64,000 nucleotides of DNA from Tritrichomonas musculus (GCA_039105265.1 JAPFFF010000009.1:5518001-5582000), one strand, 5' to 3'. Numbered from the stretch's first letter, positions 17,437 to 26,999 are shown. Program-made: numbers and translations. The notes: generated from the letters alone by a model not told the origin.

Positions 17437-19923
17437 ATGATTACCGTAATTAATAGTGGAGTCAAGGACCCCACATACCGAGAGATTCTTAGGTGTATGG
17501 TACAAAAATGCAAAATACCAAATGCAATCGTCTATAATATAATAGCCGCCATCAATAGGCCAGATTTGTACACGGATGAGGTATCTCATAAGCTTGAAGA
17601 TATGAAAAATGCATGGGAAAGCACCAACATAAATGACCCAGATCAGTTTGCGAAATTGTATGGTAATTTACTTGTATATACAGCATTCTTCGAAGATCTG
17701 GAGCAACATTTGAAACCCCCAGGAGATCCAAGCGAAGTCCCTAGCGAAGTCCCTAGCGAGGAACTCCAACAGGATATCCCCGAATTTGAGGAACCTATTG
17801 AGCTAGAATTTGAGGAGGAGGAGGAAGAAGGTGATATGAGTCCATTCCAAATACTCACACCCAATCGAATAGCTCGAATTAGTGTTGATATGGATGCACT
17901 TAAGACTCAAGATATACTCCCCGAACAAATCCTTAATGTATTACCCAAATACTATCGCATTGCTGATGACCCCGATAAATATGCACCCCGCAAACTAACC
18001 CAAATTGAGATTCGAGAGGTACGAGATATGGTTGATAATATCATACGTAACTTGGATTCAATCGAGAAAAAGCAAGCCGATATCATTAGGTCTCCAAAAA
18101 CCAATAAAGAGGTATCTAGTATACAGAAATGCATTACAACTGTTAAAACCTATGAAGATATCGAAGCTGAAATCAATAAGGAATTCTTACAATCCCTGAC
18201 CAATTTGCCAGGTGAGAGTAATATGGGTAGACTTATGACTACATTCAACAAAACACTCAAACATGATTTGCAAGCACTTCGCAATTTCGGTGTTTTGGGT
18301 GAGGACTCATATGATAGACTTACGGAATGCTATAATAGGGCTATCCATCCACAGTCTAGTGATGACTTTAAAACAAAAGATTTGGTAGCCTCATTACATG
18401 AATATATTTCTAGAGGTCAATATGAAGATACCCGTGATATATTAGATAAGCTCAATCTAGTAAATAAGCTTAATAGCAAATCGCATAAACAGATTTTTCC
18501 AACATTTAAAGTAATGGCATCTAGAAAACGTCCTACAGGTATTACATCTGAAGTTTATGAAAATTTAAATACCACATTTCGTGAGCCAGAAGAAATCGAA
18601 GATGAGGGGTCTTGGATTGAGGATGGAACATCATTATTGCCAGAAGATGATGATGGAATAAGGGATATTACTGACCCATATGATACAGAAGCTATTGAAA
18701 TATATAGAAAAGCTAAAGGTCTATCTGGTGTCGGTAGAATTAGAGTACCTAATAGAAAATTCGAAAATATAGTAGAAAATCTCGAAGGATTTAAGGTACC
18801 AAGCTTATCCAAATCTCGTGTATCATCAAAATATAAGCAAGATTTTATTGACATGATTATCAATGGGAATTGCCGAATTAAATATATTCCTGCTGCGGCA
18901 AAACGAGATACAGCAATAGAATATTGTTTAAAGCATACTGATGAAAATGGTATTCCTAAATATAGAGTACTACAAACAAACACAACCGATTTATTCGGTA
19001 ATAAGATCACTGACCTCAATGGTGATAAGGTTGATGATATCGTACTTGTTAATAAGAGAGGTGTTCCAGTAATTGTTAATGGATATCAACTTGTTCAAGC
19101 ATCTCCATATAAGAAGGCATGGGCTGCGAAGTTCAACTCAAGGGAATTACGTGAAGCAAACCCATTCAATATATGGTTAGCGGAACAGTTCCAGAAATCA
19201 GTTGACAAGGTTGATTGGGAAAAGGGAATATATCAAGTAGCACCAACTGAAGAAATGACTAAAGCCATACTAGGTTATGGTGCTATAGGTTTACCAAAGG
19301 CTAGGGTTAGCAAGAGGTTGTCCCCACGTTCATATTGGACATCAGCATTCAAGCATATCTGGGATATATTCTGGATAAGATTCAAAGCTGTAAAAATATT
19401 GCAGAAAGCAACCAATTTCTTAGCTGTATCAAATTTTGTGTATTCTACATTATTTGATATACCAGCTCTAAGAGCTATAATGAAGCAAGAGCACAAAACC
19501 TTCACATATGATGCATGGAGCTTATATAAATCAACCTATAAATCAAAATATAACGATGTAGTTAAGGAATCCTTAACTGAATATGTCACCAAAATCATAC
19601 CTGCAAATGTGAATAAAAATAGTGCTGAATGGGATGAACCATTTAAGGCTCTCATAGCTGAAGTTGAGTATGCAGTTTTCAATATTGGATTGCACACCGA
19701 GCCTAGTAATACAGCTAAGCTACAAAAATATATGAATGGTATTGCATTCGGTGGTAAAGAACGAGCTAAGGCATATCGTGATGCATTCATGCAACATATT
19801 AATGAATATCTTGAAAAGGAACTCTATAATGGTATGGGATACATGGAATTCAAGGCAGCAAATAATAGAGCAAAGGATGAGCGTAAAGCTAAGGCTGGTA
19901 CTTTTATGTTAAAAGCTGAGTAA
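17437..19923 (+). CDS. Unknown 828-aa Polinton protein
   Basis: Family not recognised. The N-terminal 100 residues look helical. Residues about 103-140 are an acidic low-complexity linker (PSEVPSEVPSEE, then ELEFEEEEEEGD). The central region is charged and helical, with a second acidic stretch near 385-410. The last 350 residues are rich in Lys, Trp and aromatic residues (KRLSPRSYWTSAFKHIWDIF), suggesting a large folded domain. Size and position between fibre-like and capsid-module genes make a structural or DNA-packaging role possible (inference). It converges with the 439-aa gene. Confidence 0.7.
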   Translation: MITVINSGVKDPTYREILRCMVQKCKIPNAIVYNIIAAINRPDLYTDEVSHKLEDMKNAWESTNINDPDQFAKLYGNLLVYTAFFEDLEQHLKPPGDPSEVPSEVPSEELQQDIPEFEEPIELEFEEEEEEGDMSPFQILTPNRIARISVDMDALKTQDILPEQILNVLPKYYRIADDPDKYAPRKLTQIEIREVRDMVDNIIRNLDSIEKKQADIIRSPKTNKEVSSIQKCITTVKTYEDIEAEINKEFLQSLTNLPGESNMGRLMTTFNKTLKHDLQALRNFGVLGEDSYDRLTECYNRAIHPQSSDDFKTKDLVASLHEYISRGQYEDTRDILDKLNLVNKLNSKSHKQIFPTFKVMASRKRPTGITSEVYENLNTTFREPEEIEDEGSWIEDGTSLLPEDDDGIRDITDPYDTEAIEIYRKAKGLSGVGRIRVPNRKFENIVENLEGFKVPSLSKSRVSSKYKQDFIDMIINGNCRIKYIPAAAKRDTAIEYCLKHTDENGIPKYRVLQTNTTDLFGNKITDLNGDKVDDIVLVNKRGVPVIVNGYQLVQASPYKKAWAAKFNSRELREANPFNIWLAEQFQKSVDKVDWEKGIYQVAPTEEMTKAILGYGAIGLPKARVSKRLSPRSYWTSAFKHIWDIFWIRFKAVKILQKATNFLAVSNFVYSTLFDIPALRAIMKQEHKTFTYDAWSLYKSTYKSKYNDVVKESLTEYVTKIIPANVNKNSAEWDEPFKALIAEVEYAVFNIGLHTEPSNTAKLQKYMNGIAFGGKERAKAYRDAFMQHINEYLEKELYNGMGYMEFKAANNRAKDERKAKAGTFMLKAE

Positions 19924-19950
19924 AAATAAATTGTGATATAATATAAGGTT

Positions 19951-21270
19951 TTATTCAGGAATATCAGCCATTTCAATATCAAACTCACCATCATTAAATG
20001 CAGATTCTATTTTTGGATGGGAATTTGCACTGAGTGGCTTCTTCGCGGATGGTCGAGCTGCCACCCTAACCTTCCGTTTAATACGATATTTGCGATTTTG
20101 TTTAGACCTCAAACCTGGTTTTTTCGCAGGTGTTGTGCTTGTGGATTTTAATGATGGTCCAAATGATGGTCCAAATGATACATGTGAAGCATTGAGGTTT
20201 TTACGTGAAACCGGAGACTCGGTTATGGATAATGGTTCTAATTCGGTATCCTCAAAATCATAATACGTTTGCTCACCAGCTCTATTACGTGGAATATCTT
20301 CATGATATGTTTTGCTCATACGATTATCATTAGCAATATCTGGATTCAGTTCAAATGGGGGAATATTGATACCACTATTTGCGAGTCTATCACGAAGATT
20401 TTTGATGATACGCTGCTGATAATCCCCTGGTATACGATACTCAGTTATGCTACCATTCGGCTTACCGAGTTTCAATGACACAGTATTAGGTCTGGCATCA
20501 GTTGAAGTAAGCACACCATCAGCATCAATTTTTGGTTGATTGGATATAGTATTATATCGATCTTCAGCTGAATCAGGCAATGCTTCTGTATCAAGACTCT
20601 TCACGGCACTGCCATTGGAAATAGCTCTTGGTGCAAATGATGTTGGTGAATTCATTGTGAGTGATAATGGACGTGTGCCATATTTGTAATTTTGCTTATC
20701 AGTTAATCGCGATTGTGTGGGACTGTGATATGTTTTAACGTTTTGAATGATTTGAATCTTAGGTAAGAATGATATATTTTCAAGTGCTGGAATACCAAAA
20801 TGATAATCACTATTTGTACCTGGGCGAATTGGTGTTTTTTCCTTAATCTTTTCCAGAAATACTGCATGTGGCAATGCTATAAACGCTTCACCATTTTCAC
20901 AATCACAGATTCCAGTAATATTGGCACTTCGGGTATATAAATCTAAATTTTTATCATCATTATCTCTTGGGTCAGGAGGTAATTTTGGAACATCATTTTT
21001 TGGTAATGTTGTTAAATACGCGATATCCTCACCAAATGAGTTGTCCACAGCCCATATATATGATGGTTCATCTGAGCGTCTCGTATAGAACCTATATTTC
21101 ATTATCTTCTCAAATGGTGAACCACAACCTATATAATTCACATATTTTGGTGGTGAAATAAACTTTGGTATCATATATACGGTATGACCATTTGGACTAA
21201 CTATAATAGAGTGAATAAACAGATCATCAATAACTTTTTGTTCACCAGGTTTCATTTGAATTTGATACAT
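19951..21270 (-). CDS. Unknown 439-aa Polinton protein, possible structural component
   Basis: The N-terminal 160 residues are beta-prone (KVIDDLFIHSIIVSPNGHTV, then YMIPKFISPPKYVNYIG). The middle is disordered, rich in Ser, Pro and Asn. The region near residue 390 is strongly basic (KKPGLRSKQNRKYRIKRKVR), as expected for nucleic-acid binding, and the C-terminus is acidic. No family is recognised; a minor capsid or DNA-condensing role is only a guess. The start at 21270 follows TTTATTTTTGGGTAA, the element's usual leader motif. It is the downstream member of a minus-strand run with the 110-aa gene and the integrase. Confidence 0.6.
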   Translation of the reverse strand: MYQIQMKPGEQKVIDDLFIHSIIVSPNGHTVYMIPKFISPPKYVNYIGCGSPFEKIMKYRFYTRRSDEPSYIWAVDNSFGEDIAYLTTLPKNDVPKLPPDPRDNDDKNLDLYTRSANITGICDCENGEAFIALPHAVFLEKIKEKTPIRPGTNSDYHFGIPALENISFLPKIQIIQNVKTYHSPTQSRLTDKQNYKYGTRPLSLTMNSPTSFAPRAISNGSAVKSLDTEALPDSAEDRYNTISNQPKIDADGVLTSTDARPNTVSLKLGKPNGSITEYRIPGDYQQRIIKNLRDRLANSGINIPPFELNPDIANDNRMSKTYHEDIPRNRAGEQTYYDFEDTELEPLSITESPVSRKNLNASHVSFGPSFGPSLKSTSTTPAKKPGLRSKQNRKYRIKRKVRVAARPSAKKPLSANSHPKIESAFNDGEFDIEMADIPE

Positions 21271-21273
21271 TTA

Positions 21274-21284
21274 CCCAAAAATAA
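21274..21284 (-). promoter_or_regulatory. TTTATTTTTGG motif before the 439-aa gene
   Basis: Read on the minus strand, TTTATTTTTGGG ends three bases before the ATG at 21270, in the 24-bp gap after the 110-aa gene. Confidence 0.4.
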
Positions 21285-21294
21285 ACTGCCGTGG

Positions 21295-21627
21295 TCAATA
21301 GATTAGCAAGCACGATAGCACAAATGCATCGGGTTTTATCTCATTACCATACAGGTCTGTGAACCATATTTTGAAATCCCGCTTGGTCCTATTGAGCATC
21401 TCATATTTGCGATACTTGGTTTGCCGTCTGTTGGCTAGCATTATGAAGTGGTCACAGTATGGGTCAAATTCAACAATATCCGAGTGTACCATCAAATCGC
21501 CGATGATGGTCTTATTCAGGATAGCACCTACATACTGCACTACGATGTATTTCTTGTTGCGACTATATATGAAATCCTCAGGTAGCTTAAACTCGGTGGT
21601 CTGTGTATGGAAATAGCGCTTTGGCAT
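21295..21627 (-). CDS. Unknown 110-aa Polinton protein, beta-rich
   Basis: The protein alternates hydrophobic and charged residues (KKYIVVQYVGAILNKTIIGD, then DFKIWFTDLYGNEI and FVLSCLLIY). The ending resembles the last strands of viral jelly-roll or spike domains, so a small capsid component is possible, but I cannot assign a family. Its start lies three bases after the integrase stop codon and no leader motif is present, so it may be read from the integrase transcript. Confidence 0.55.
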   Translation of the reverse strand: MPKRYFHTQTTEFKLPEDFIYSRNKKYIVVQYVGAILNKTIIGDLMVHSDIVEFDPYCDHFIMLANRRQTKYRKYEMLNRTKRDFKIWFTDLYGNEIKPDAFVLSCLLIY

Positions 21628-21630
21628 TTA

Positions 21631-23010
21631 TTAGATAGCAAAGTACTGCTTATAGTCTTTACCTAGTGATGCATAATTGGGTGCCACGAATCGGGTATAC
21701 ATAATGGGGACAGTTACGGTAGCTCGCTCATCATCAGTCTTAGGCGTTCGACCAGTTTTGGTTTTGGTATACGGTACATAGAACGCAGTTCCTGCTTGTT
21801 TATCAGCATTCAACTGGAATCTATAATATGGCTTCAGCAGTTTGCATTCGACGTTCCCATTATGGTATCTAATGAATTCGGCAATCTCATTGAACACACG
21901 CCTCTGCTTCTCATGCTTCTTCTCAGTTTTGGATGTATCGTAATGGATCAATATGATATTACCCTTGCGATAACTCAGCAGACCATCCATTTGCATATTA
22001 TTTTTGACTCGACGTAGCCTCCGTTGGCAATCCCTGATGTATCTCCACTCCAAATCTGGGTTGTGCTGCATTTGATTGGGTGTATAGTATATCTCCTTGG
22101 GTTCCCTTGCTAGATACGGGTCATAATACTCATCATCTCGGTAATTGGGATTGGGCATTCGTAGAGACCGATGTGGTGTGTTGTTATAGTAGTGAACCAT
22201 CTGTTGCATCAGGAATGGGTCTCCAATTCTACGATTATCTAGACCGAATGCATTGCGGAGTGTCCTAATGGTTGCATCAACGATTTTGTGAGCGTTGCTG
22301 TGTTTGGATTTATCGACAATCACTGCATTACCGTCAATCAACACATTTTTGGTACCTGCATATTTATTTTTGTCTGGACTTCTGTAGGGAATTATATCAA
22401 GCACTTTTAGTAGATTATTTTCACCATCACATTTGATGGTATTAAATTTGAAGTCATCATATTTATCGAGAATGATTTTGGCGTACGCATCCTTAATGGT
22501 ATCAGCTAGTTTGTTCTTAAGTGGTTCCACAATTAGATATCGCGTATTGACATTCACCATGATGAGGTATATGGTTTCATGGGGTACCAATTTATCACCA
22601 TTCTTCGTAGCGTACTTCACAAACATCAAATCGACCTCCCAGCAGCCAGGTTCTAATGAGAAATCCGGTTTTGAATAATAATTGCATGATTTCAATTTGA
22701 AGTCCTTCACGAATGGTTCATGATGATACTCCGGATTGATGATAAACAGCGATGGGTCCAATTTTGATATTTTGGATTTGAATGGGTACTTGAGCAATGA
22801 CTTGTACTCATTATCGAATATCTTGAATGATTTCTTGTTGGTATTAGCCATTTCCTGTGGCGGAGGGGGAGCTGGGTACGAAGTACCTTCTGGAGCAGGA
22901 ACTGCATTCTCAGGGGGCTTAGGTGGTGCAGGAACTGCGTTCTCAGGGGGCTTAGGTGTAGCAGGAACTGCTTTCTCACCCCACAAGAATGATGTTACTT
23001 TGTGAAACAT
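21631..23010 (-). CDS. Polinton integrase (retroviral-type DDE)
   Basis: A 459-aa rve-type integrase that inserts the element and makes the 6-bp target duplication. A Pro/Ala-rich N-terminus (PPENAVPAP repeats, residues 15-50) precedes the core. Catalytic acids are at about D127 (CWEVDLMFV) and D195 (IKCDGENN), with the third acidic position in the helix before TIRTLRNAFG. HYYNNTPHRSL and PNQMQHN are typical core-end signatures. The C-terminal region, about 300-459, includes YRKGNIILIHYD and a basic tail and may read DNA or chromatin. The start at 23010 follows CATTATTTTTGCACATTAA. It heads a minus-strand run of three genes. Confidence 0.92.
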   Translation of the reverse strand: MFHKVTSFLWGEKAVPATPKPPENAVPAPPKPPENAVPAPEGTSYPAPPPPQEMANTNKKSFKIFDNEYKSLLKYPFKSKISKLDPSLFIINPEYHHEPFVKDFKLKSCNYYSKPDFSLEPGCWEVDLMFVKYATKNGDKLVPHETIYLIMVNVNTRYLIVEPLKNKLADTIKDAYAKIILDKYDDFKFNTIKCDGENNLLKVLDIIPYRSPDKNKYAGTKNVLIDGNAVIVDKSKHSNAHKIVDATIRTLRNAFGLDNRRIGDPFLMQQMVHYYNNTPHRSLRMPNPNYRDDEYYDPYLAREPKEIYYTPNQMQHNPDLEWRYIRDCQRRLRRVKNNMQMDGLLSYRKGNIILIHYDTSKTEKKHEKQRRVFNEIAEFIRYHNGNVECKLLKPYYRFQLNADKQAGTAFYVPYTKTKTGRTPKTDDERATVTVPIMYTRFVAPNYASLGKDYKQYFAI

Positions 23011-23016
23011 TTAATG

Positions 23017-23026
23017 TGCAAAAATA
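23017..23026 (-). promoter_or_regulatory. TATTTTTGCA motif before the integrase
   Basis: Exact TATTTTTGCA on the minus strand, six bases before the integrase ATG. Confidence 0.55.
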
Positions 23027-23042
23027 ATGGTCTCTATCGTGA

Positions 23043-23056
23043 CAGCAAAATTGCTG
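23043..23056. repeat. CAGCAAAATTGCTG hairpin, third copy
   Basis: Lies between the end of the 77-aa gene and the integrase promoter motif. It shares GTGACAGCAAAATTGCTG with the copy at 14761-14778. Confidence 0.6.
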
Positions 23057-23067
23057 TTACCAGAAAT

Positions 23068-23301
23068 TTAGTGGTTATCGTTTGATAATTCAGCTAACTC
23101 ATTTTCAAGTTTGGCAACCTTTTCCTTCAAACTATTAATATCTTCAATCAATGATTCACGGACTGCGAGACCACTGCTACCCAGCATACCCCCTTTGATG
23201 TTATTGAGGTGACCCTTATACATATAGCACTTCTCCTTGAGATCATGCTTGATGCGCTTCAACTCTGGAATCTCCTTTTTGTATTCACCCAATTCACTCA
23301 T
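23068..23301 (-). CDS. Small coiled-coil protein (77 aa)
   Basis: The protein is mostly charged helix with heptad-like spacing: KKEIPELKRIKHDLKEK at the N-terminus and LIEDINSLKEKVAKLENELA at the C-terminus, joined by a glycine-rich turn (KGGMLGSSG). It probably oligomerises. No family is recognised. It diverges from the 75-aa plus-strand gene across a 34-bp gap that is nearly self-complementary (TGAAAAAAAGTGTTTTTTCA). Confidence 0.55.
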   Translation of the reverse strand: MSELGEYKKEIPELKRIKHDLKEKCYMYKGHLNNIKGGMLGSSGLAVRESLIEDINSLKEKVAKLENELAELSNDNH

Positions 23302-23335
23302 TTAGATATGAAAAAAAGTGTTTTTTCAAGATTAA

Positions 23336-23563
23336 ATGTCGTATGAAGAACGCCGTGTATTAAGAGATTCAAATGGGCTCACGTATTTCAATCACCTGGA
23401 ACGTCACATGCGAAATAGGCGAACTATGAGTTGTACCAAACCCACAGTCCCAAAATATGAAGATAAGGGGTGTGTTGTGCATGACCCAATCATTAAGTCA
23501 ACATCATCAACTCTACACCACTCACTCAATCACCAGGTAATCCCAAATAATTCCAAGATCTAA
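23336..23563 (+). CDS. Unknown 75-aa Polinton protein
   Basis: Short basic protein (MSYEERRVLRDSNGL, RHMRNRRTMS) with no recognised domain. Supported mainly by its fit between two opposite-strand genes and its overlap of only four bases with the end of the next minus-strand gene. The start follows TTTTTTCAAGATTAA. It could be spurious. Confidence 0.4.
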   Translation: MSYEERRVLRDSNGLTYFNHLERHMRNRRTMSCTKPTVPKYEDKGCVVHDPIIKSTSSTLHHSLNHQVIPNNSKI

Positions 23564-23994
23564 TGCCTCAGGAGACTGTTCACTGCATCAGTACACTCAT
23601 TCACGGTACTGGTGAGCTGATTTATTTTTGTGGTGATCACGCCAATGGTGTTCTCCAGAGTGGTAATCCGTTTGGTGTATTCATCAACTGTTGACTGCAA
23701 TGCATTGATGTCAGCTCGAATGCTTGCAAATTGGATCTCCACCAGGTTGTCACTATCGGCTGGCTTGGTGATCTTCTTGAGAAACACATTACTGGAGCCA
23801 TCCTTACCAGTGCGTTTGGTAATCCTGTACTCGCACTCCGGGGTGATTATTTTGTAGGTTTTATTGAGGTAATTGGTGGTCTTCTCATTGAACATATCCT
23901 TGTACTTCTGGTAGAACAGGTCGAACTCCTCTACTGAGTTGAATGTGCGTTGCTCCATCTTGTTATCATTAATAACCCTAATATCGCAATTCAT
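23560..23994 (-). CDS. Coiled-coil Polinton protein (144 aa)
   Basis: The start is set at MNCDIRVINDNK because an AT-rich leader with ATATTTTTGCCCGTTTTGAA directly precedes it; an upstream ATG would overlap the leader. The N-terminal 80 residues form a small domain (RTFNSVEEFDLFYQKYKDMF). The C-terminal 60 are a regular coiled coil (INALQSTVDEYTKRITTLEN, then TIGVITTKINQLTSTVNE). Function unknown; the layout resembles small fibre or virion-linked proteins. It lies next to the capsid genes. Confidence 0.6.
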   Translation of the reverse strand: MNCDIRVINDNKMEQRTFNSVEEFDLFYQKYKDMFNEKTTNYLNKTYKIITPECEYRITKRTGKDGSSNVFLKKITKPADSDNLVEIQFASIRADINALQSTVDEYTKRITTLENTIGVITTKINQLTSTVNECTDAVNSLLRH

Positions 23995-24004
23995 TTCAAA
24001 ACGG

Positions 24005-24013
24005 GCAAAAATA
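24005..24013 (-). promoter_or_regulatory. TATTTTTGC motif that decides the 144-aa gene start
   Basis: TATTTTTGC on the minus strand lies ten bases before the ATG at 23994. Confidence 0.5.
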
Positions 24014-24044
24014 TATTCATATGTATGTGGATATTCTATGATGA

Positions 24045-24296
24045 TCAAACCTTGTCCAGTATGGATTTGCCTATATCATTAGCTTTGCTTACGTAATTGA
24101 GTCCAGTGCTGATGGTGTCTACAACTGGTCCAACACCTGGTATGAAGTCGGCGATTGGCTTGATCCTATTGATGATCCCCTTTCCAATATCAACTGCCCT
24201 TGGGATGTTGCGGATGACAGTTTGAGCTGCATTCTTGAGCTTACTGCCGACGTTCTTGAAAACGTTCTTAATCTTCTTGAAGATGCCAATACCCAT
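24045..24296 (-). CDS. Small amphipathic virion-type protein (83 aa)
   Basis: Start chosen at MGIGIFKKIKNVFKN; codons before it are not coding-like. The protein is basic and built of amphipathic helices with Gly/Pro turns (KLKNAAQTVIRNIPRAVDIG, then IADFIPGVGPVVDTI). Similar small basic amphipathic proteins sit beside the capsid gene in Polintons and adenoviruses (protein VI-like, membrane-active), so such a role is plausible. It is divergent from the capsid gene, with 47 bp between start codons. Confidence 0.6.
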   Translation of the reverse strand: MGIGIFKKIKNVFKNVGSKLKNAAQTVIRNIPRAVDIGKGIINRIKPIADFIPGVGPVVDTISTGLNYVSKANDIGKSILDKV

Positions 24297-24343
24297 TTGG
24301 TATATAAAAAAATGTGATTTCAAGCTTTTTTCCAAGATACAAA

Positions 24344-26296
24344 ATGAGATACAGGAACGAAAGAGCTCACAATTTGAAATACGAGGTTGGGAATGTCAAT
24401 GACACATTCCAGAAGATGCGAAATATCATCAATGTGAATGATGGTACCAGAAGCTTCTCATTTAGAACTGTCGATTGCCATGACCAGCCAGCCCCATTTC
24501 ACCAAGGCCAGTACTCACAGATTTCATTAACTCACCCCGACCACTTCATCAGCGATATCGACAAAGGCTTCCTCACATTCCACATCAAACTCGATTTGCA
24601 ATTGAACACCGATTTGGCCAAATTGCAAGAGATCAATGATCCAAATAACTTCTATAAACTGTTTGTTGGATTTAAGTCCTCGAACCAATTATTCGACAGG
24701 CTCGAGATTCTCCATAACAATGTCAATGTCGGATATCAGCAAAATGAATGCATTCGCGAGGGCTTCCTATACTCGGTTTTGAAGCCAGAGACTGAGAAGA
24801 TGCGCCGCAGATTCGTTCACAGCTTATGGGAGAACATCAGCAATTACAGTCAAACTCATGCTGGTTCATACGTTAATCTCAATAGCTTCAAGGATGGTGG
24901 TAAGACCACAACTGAATTCGACTTGAATGTACCATTTGATGACTTGCTTGCATTACAGGCATTTGACTTATTCCCTAACGGAATCATTGGTGATTTATCC
25001 ATTAGATTCCAAGTCAGTCCAGCTGGTCTTGTTTGGGCTGCCATTGACCCATACACGGTTGCTGAAGCCAAGGCATTCCTGGAAGATAATGATACTGTAT
25101 CCCCAGAGGAACTCGATAAACTCAAACAAATCAAAGCTCATGGACATCTCAAACACCAATTCACTCAAATCGGTAATGAGGCTATCATCCCAGGACCTGG
25201 TGATAATCCAAATCCACCATCTCCCGAACCAACACCAACTAAATATCAATTGAAGTATGAAGTTAGAGAACAATACGTATCTGCATCTGGAGGTGATTTC
25301 GATGATCTGATTGAAAATTGTTCATTCATCTTTGGATTTACAGATGATGAATTTACTGAACTTGGAATTGAAAAGACTGATGATAATAAAGCAATTTGTC
25401 AAGCTCAATATACCAAAGAACATGGTAAATTACCTCAACCATCACATGCAGGTCATGTCTACGTCAATTTCGTATCTAAAACCGAAGCTAATAAATTGAT
25501 GAGTGCCCATTACTCATCACAACCAGCAACACTCACTGTTAACCGAATGACCATCACTCTCTGTAAGTCCAACATGCAAGGCTATGGTGTTTGTGAAGCC
25601 ACTCGTGCAAGCATTGAATCCATATTACGTGAAGGCCTAGTAATCCCATCTCAAAAGGTCGATTACCATGCATTCCCAATTGCAGCTGCCGCTAACGGAA
25701 TCAAGTCTACATTGAATATCCCATTAATCAATGTCACAAGCATGTCATTACTGTTCCCCAAGCATCACAATGATTTGACTGTATTTGAGAATCCGGTTTA
25801 CCAAAACTGCTTTTTGAATATTGGTGGTAAGAACTTCCCAGATGAGAATGTCAGTACCATTGGCGCCAGATTCTTCGAAAGCCAATTAACAGCTGGAGAC
25901 CTCGATGGTATCACACTCCAATGTTCAAAGGAATTCGAAGATAGCTTCACCATGCCCAAGAACGATGAAAATGGTGTCCGATATCGAAATACATTGAGTG
26001 ATGCCACATCATTTGTATTCAATGTCCAAACTGAACGTGCATCTGCTGGATACTGTTATGATGGCTTAGATGGTGGCAAAGGCAATATCCAAATTCAAGT
26101 CAATGGTCAACCAATATTCACTGGTGATAATGATACATATTACAAGATTATCGAACCAAGTGGAGCCATTGTTAGACCACCACCTGTACAACTCTGTTTA
26201 TGCAGAGACACCTACTTCAAGCTCTCACTCGATGGCCTTGAATATATTGATGATGAATCACCAGCTGGCTCACAAGTTGATCCAGAAATGGCATAA
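24344..26296 (+). CDS. Major capsid protein (double jelly-roll)
   Basis: A 650-aa protein starting MRYRNERAHNLKYEVGN. The N-terminal text (DGTRSFSFRTVDCHDQPAPF, SDIDKGFLTFHIKLDL, LFDRLEILHNNVNVGYQQNE) and later AISPL-like beta strands (FDLFPNGIIGDLSIRFQVSP) match Polinton/Maverick major capsid proteins of trichomonads. Two jelly-roll halves are expected, joined by the Pro-rich region near residue 290 (PGPGDNPNPPSPEPTPT). It would trimerise into capsomers. It opens a plus-strand run with the 216-aa protein, the 49-aa membrane protein and the packaging ATPase, the morphogenesis block of the element. Confidence 0.85.
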   Translation: MRYRNERAHNLKYEVGNVNDTFQKMRNIINVNDGTRSFSFRTVDCHDQPAPFHQGQYSQISLTHPDHFISDIDKGFLTFHIKLDLQLNTDLAKLQEINDPNNFYKLFVGFKSSNQLFDRLEILHNNVNVGYQQNECIREGFLYSVLKPETEKMRRRFVHSLWENISNYSQTHAGSYVNLNSFKDGGKTTTEFDLNVPFDDLLALQAFDLFPNGIIGDLSIRFQVSPAGLVWAAIDPYTVAEAKAFLEDNDTVSPEELDKLKQIKAHGHLKHQFTQIGNEAIIPGPGDNPNPPSPEPTPTKYQLKYEVREQYVSASGGDFDDLIENCSFIFGFTDDEFTELGIEKTDDNKAICQAQYTKEHGKLPQPSHAGHVYVNFVSKTEANKLMSAHYSSQPATLTVNRMTITLCKSNMQGYGVCEATRASIESILREGLVIPSQKVDYHAFPIAAAANGIKSTLNIPLINVTSMSLLFPKHHNDLTVFENPVYQNCFLNIGGKNFPDENVSTIGARFFESQLTAGDLDGITLQCSKEFEDSFTMPKNDENGVRYRNTLSDATSFVFNVQTERASAGYCYDGLDGGKGNIQIQVNGQPIFTGDNDTYYKIIEPSGAIVRPPPVQLCLCRDTYFKLSLDGLEYIDDESPAGSQVDPEMA

Positions 26297-26320
26297 GAAA
26301 TATGGCATTAGTGGTAAAAA

Positions 26321-26330
26321 TATTTTTGCA
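26321..26330 (+). promoter_or_regulatory. TATTTTTGCA motif before the 216-aa gene
   Basis: Exact TATTTTTGCA eight bases before the ATG at 26339, in the short gap behind the capsid gene. Confidence 0.55.
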
Positions 26331-26338
26331 CTTTGGAA

Positions 26339-26989
26339 ATGTCTCTCCATAAGGCTAGAATTCTATCAAGTGAGAATGATGCGAGTGTTAAGCAAGAGCA
26401 GAATGTGAATATTAAGATCGCTGCGAATAGACCTCCACCAGTTCAACCGGTATCATACCCTCAAGTCCCACAGATGCAACCCCAAATGGGATACACTAAA
26501 GGTCTAAACCCTGAAGGGGTATATACTCAAAATGGCACCCAGGATGCAAATTTTACTACAGCCTCGACAACTGGTCCATATCCATCAGTTGCTCCAATAA
26601 ACAGTCCACCCCAAGGAACTTCATTCCCTGAGTCTTCGACAATAGATCGATCATTAGAACCCGACACTGACGACTTGGGTACCAAAAATAAATTCCTCGA
26701 GATATTGCTGAATATCTATGAGACCAATCCACTGAGGATGAACAACTACCTAGTGTGTCATAGCAATACACTGATGGAGCTCATTAAGATACTCACTAAG
26801 GCCGACAAGGTTGAGTTGGTCATCAATGAGGACAGTGGGTGCACTGGTTGTGTTTCAAACTCGAAGTACATGAAAATCGATAAGATATTGGTGTCCAAAA
26901 ACGGAGTATCCAATGAGTTGAAATATGGATATAACCATGTATGGACCGAGCTCATAAGGCACTCGATATCACTCAAAATTTGTATTTAA
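26339..26989 (+). CDS. Unknown 216-aa protein of the capsid block
   Basis: Start at the ATG of MSLHKARILSSEND behind the leader motif; a TTG two codons earlier is not needed. The first 110 residues are disordered and rich in Pro, Gln and Ser (PPPVQPVSYPQVPQMQPQMG). The C-terminal 95 are compact (NKFLEILLNIYETNPLRMNN, then KADKVELVINEDSGCTGC) and look like a small folded domain with a CTGC pair. Role unknown; the position between capsid protein and ATPase suggests a virion or assembly protein. Confidence 0.6.
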   Translation: MSLHKARILSSENDASVKQEQNVNIKIAANRPPPVQPVSYPQVPQMQPQMGYTKGLNPEGVYTQNGTQDANFTTASTTGPYPSVAPINSPPQGTSFPESSTIDRSLEPDTDDLGTKNKFLEILLNIYETNPLRMNNYLVCHSNTLMELIKILTKADKVELVINEDSGCTGCVSNSKYMKIDKILVSKNGVSNELKYGYNHVWTELIRHSISLKICI

Positions 26990-26999
26990 ATTTGCATAA

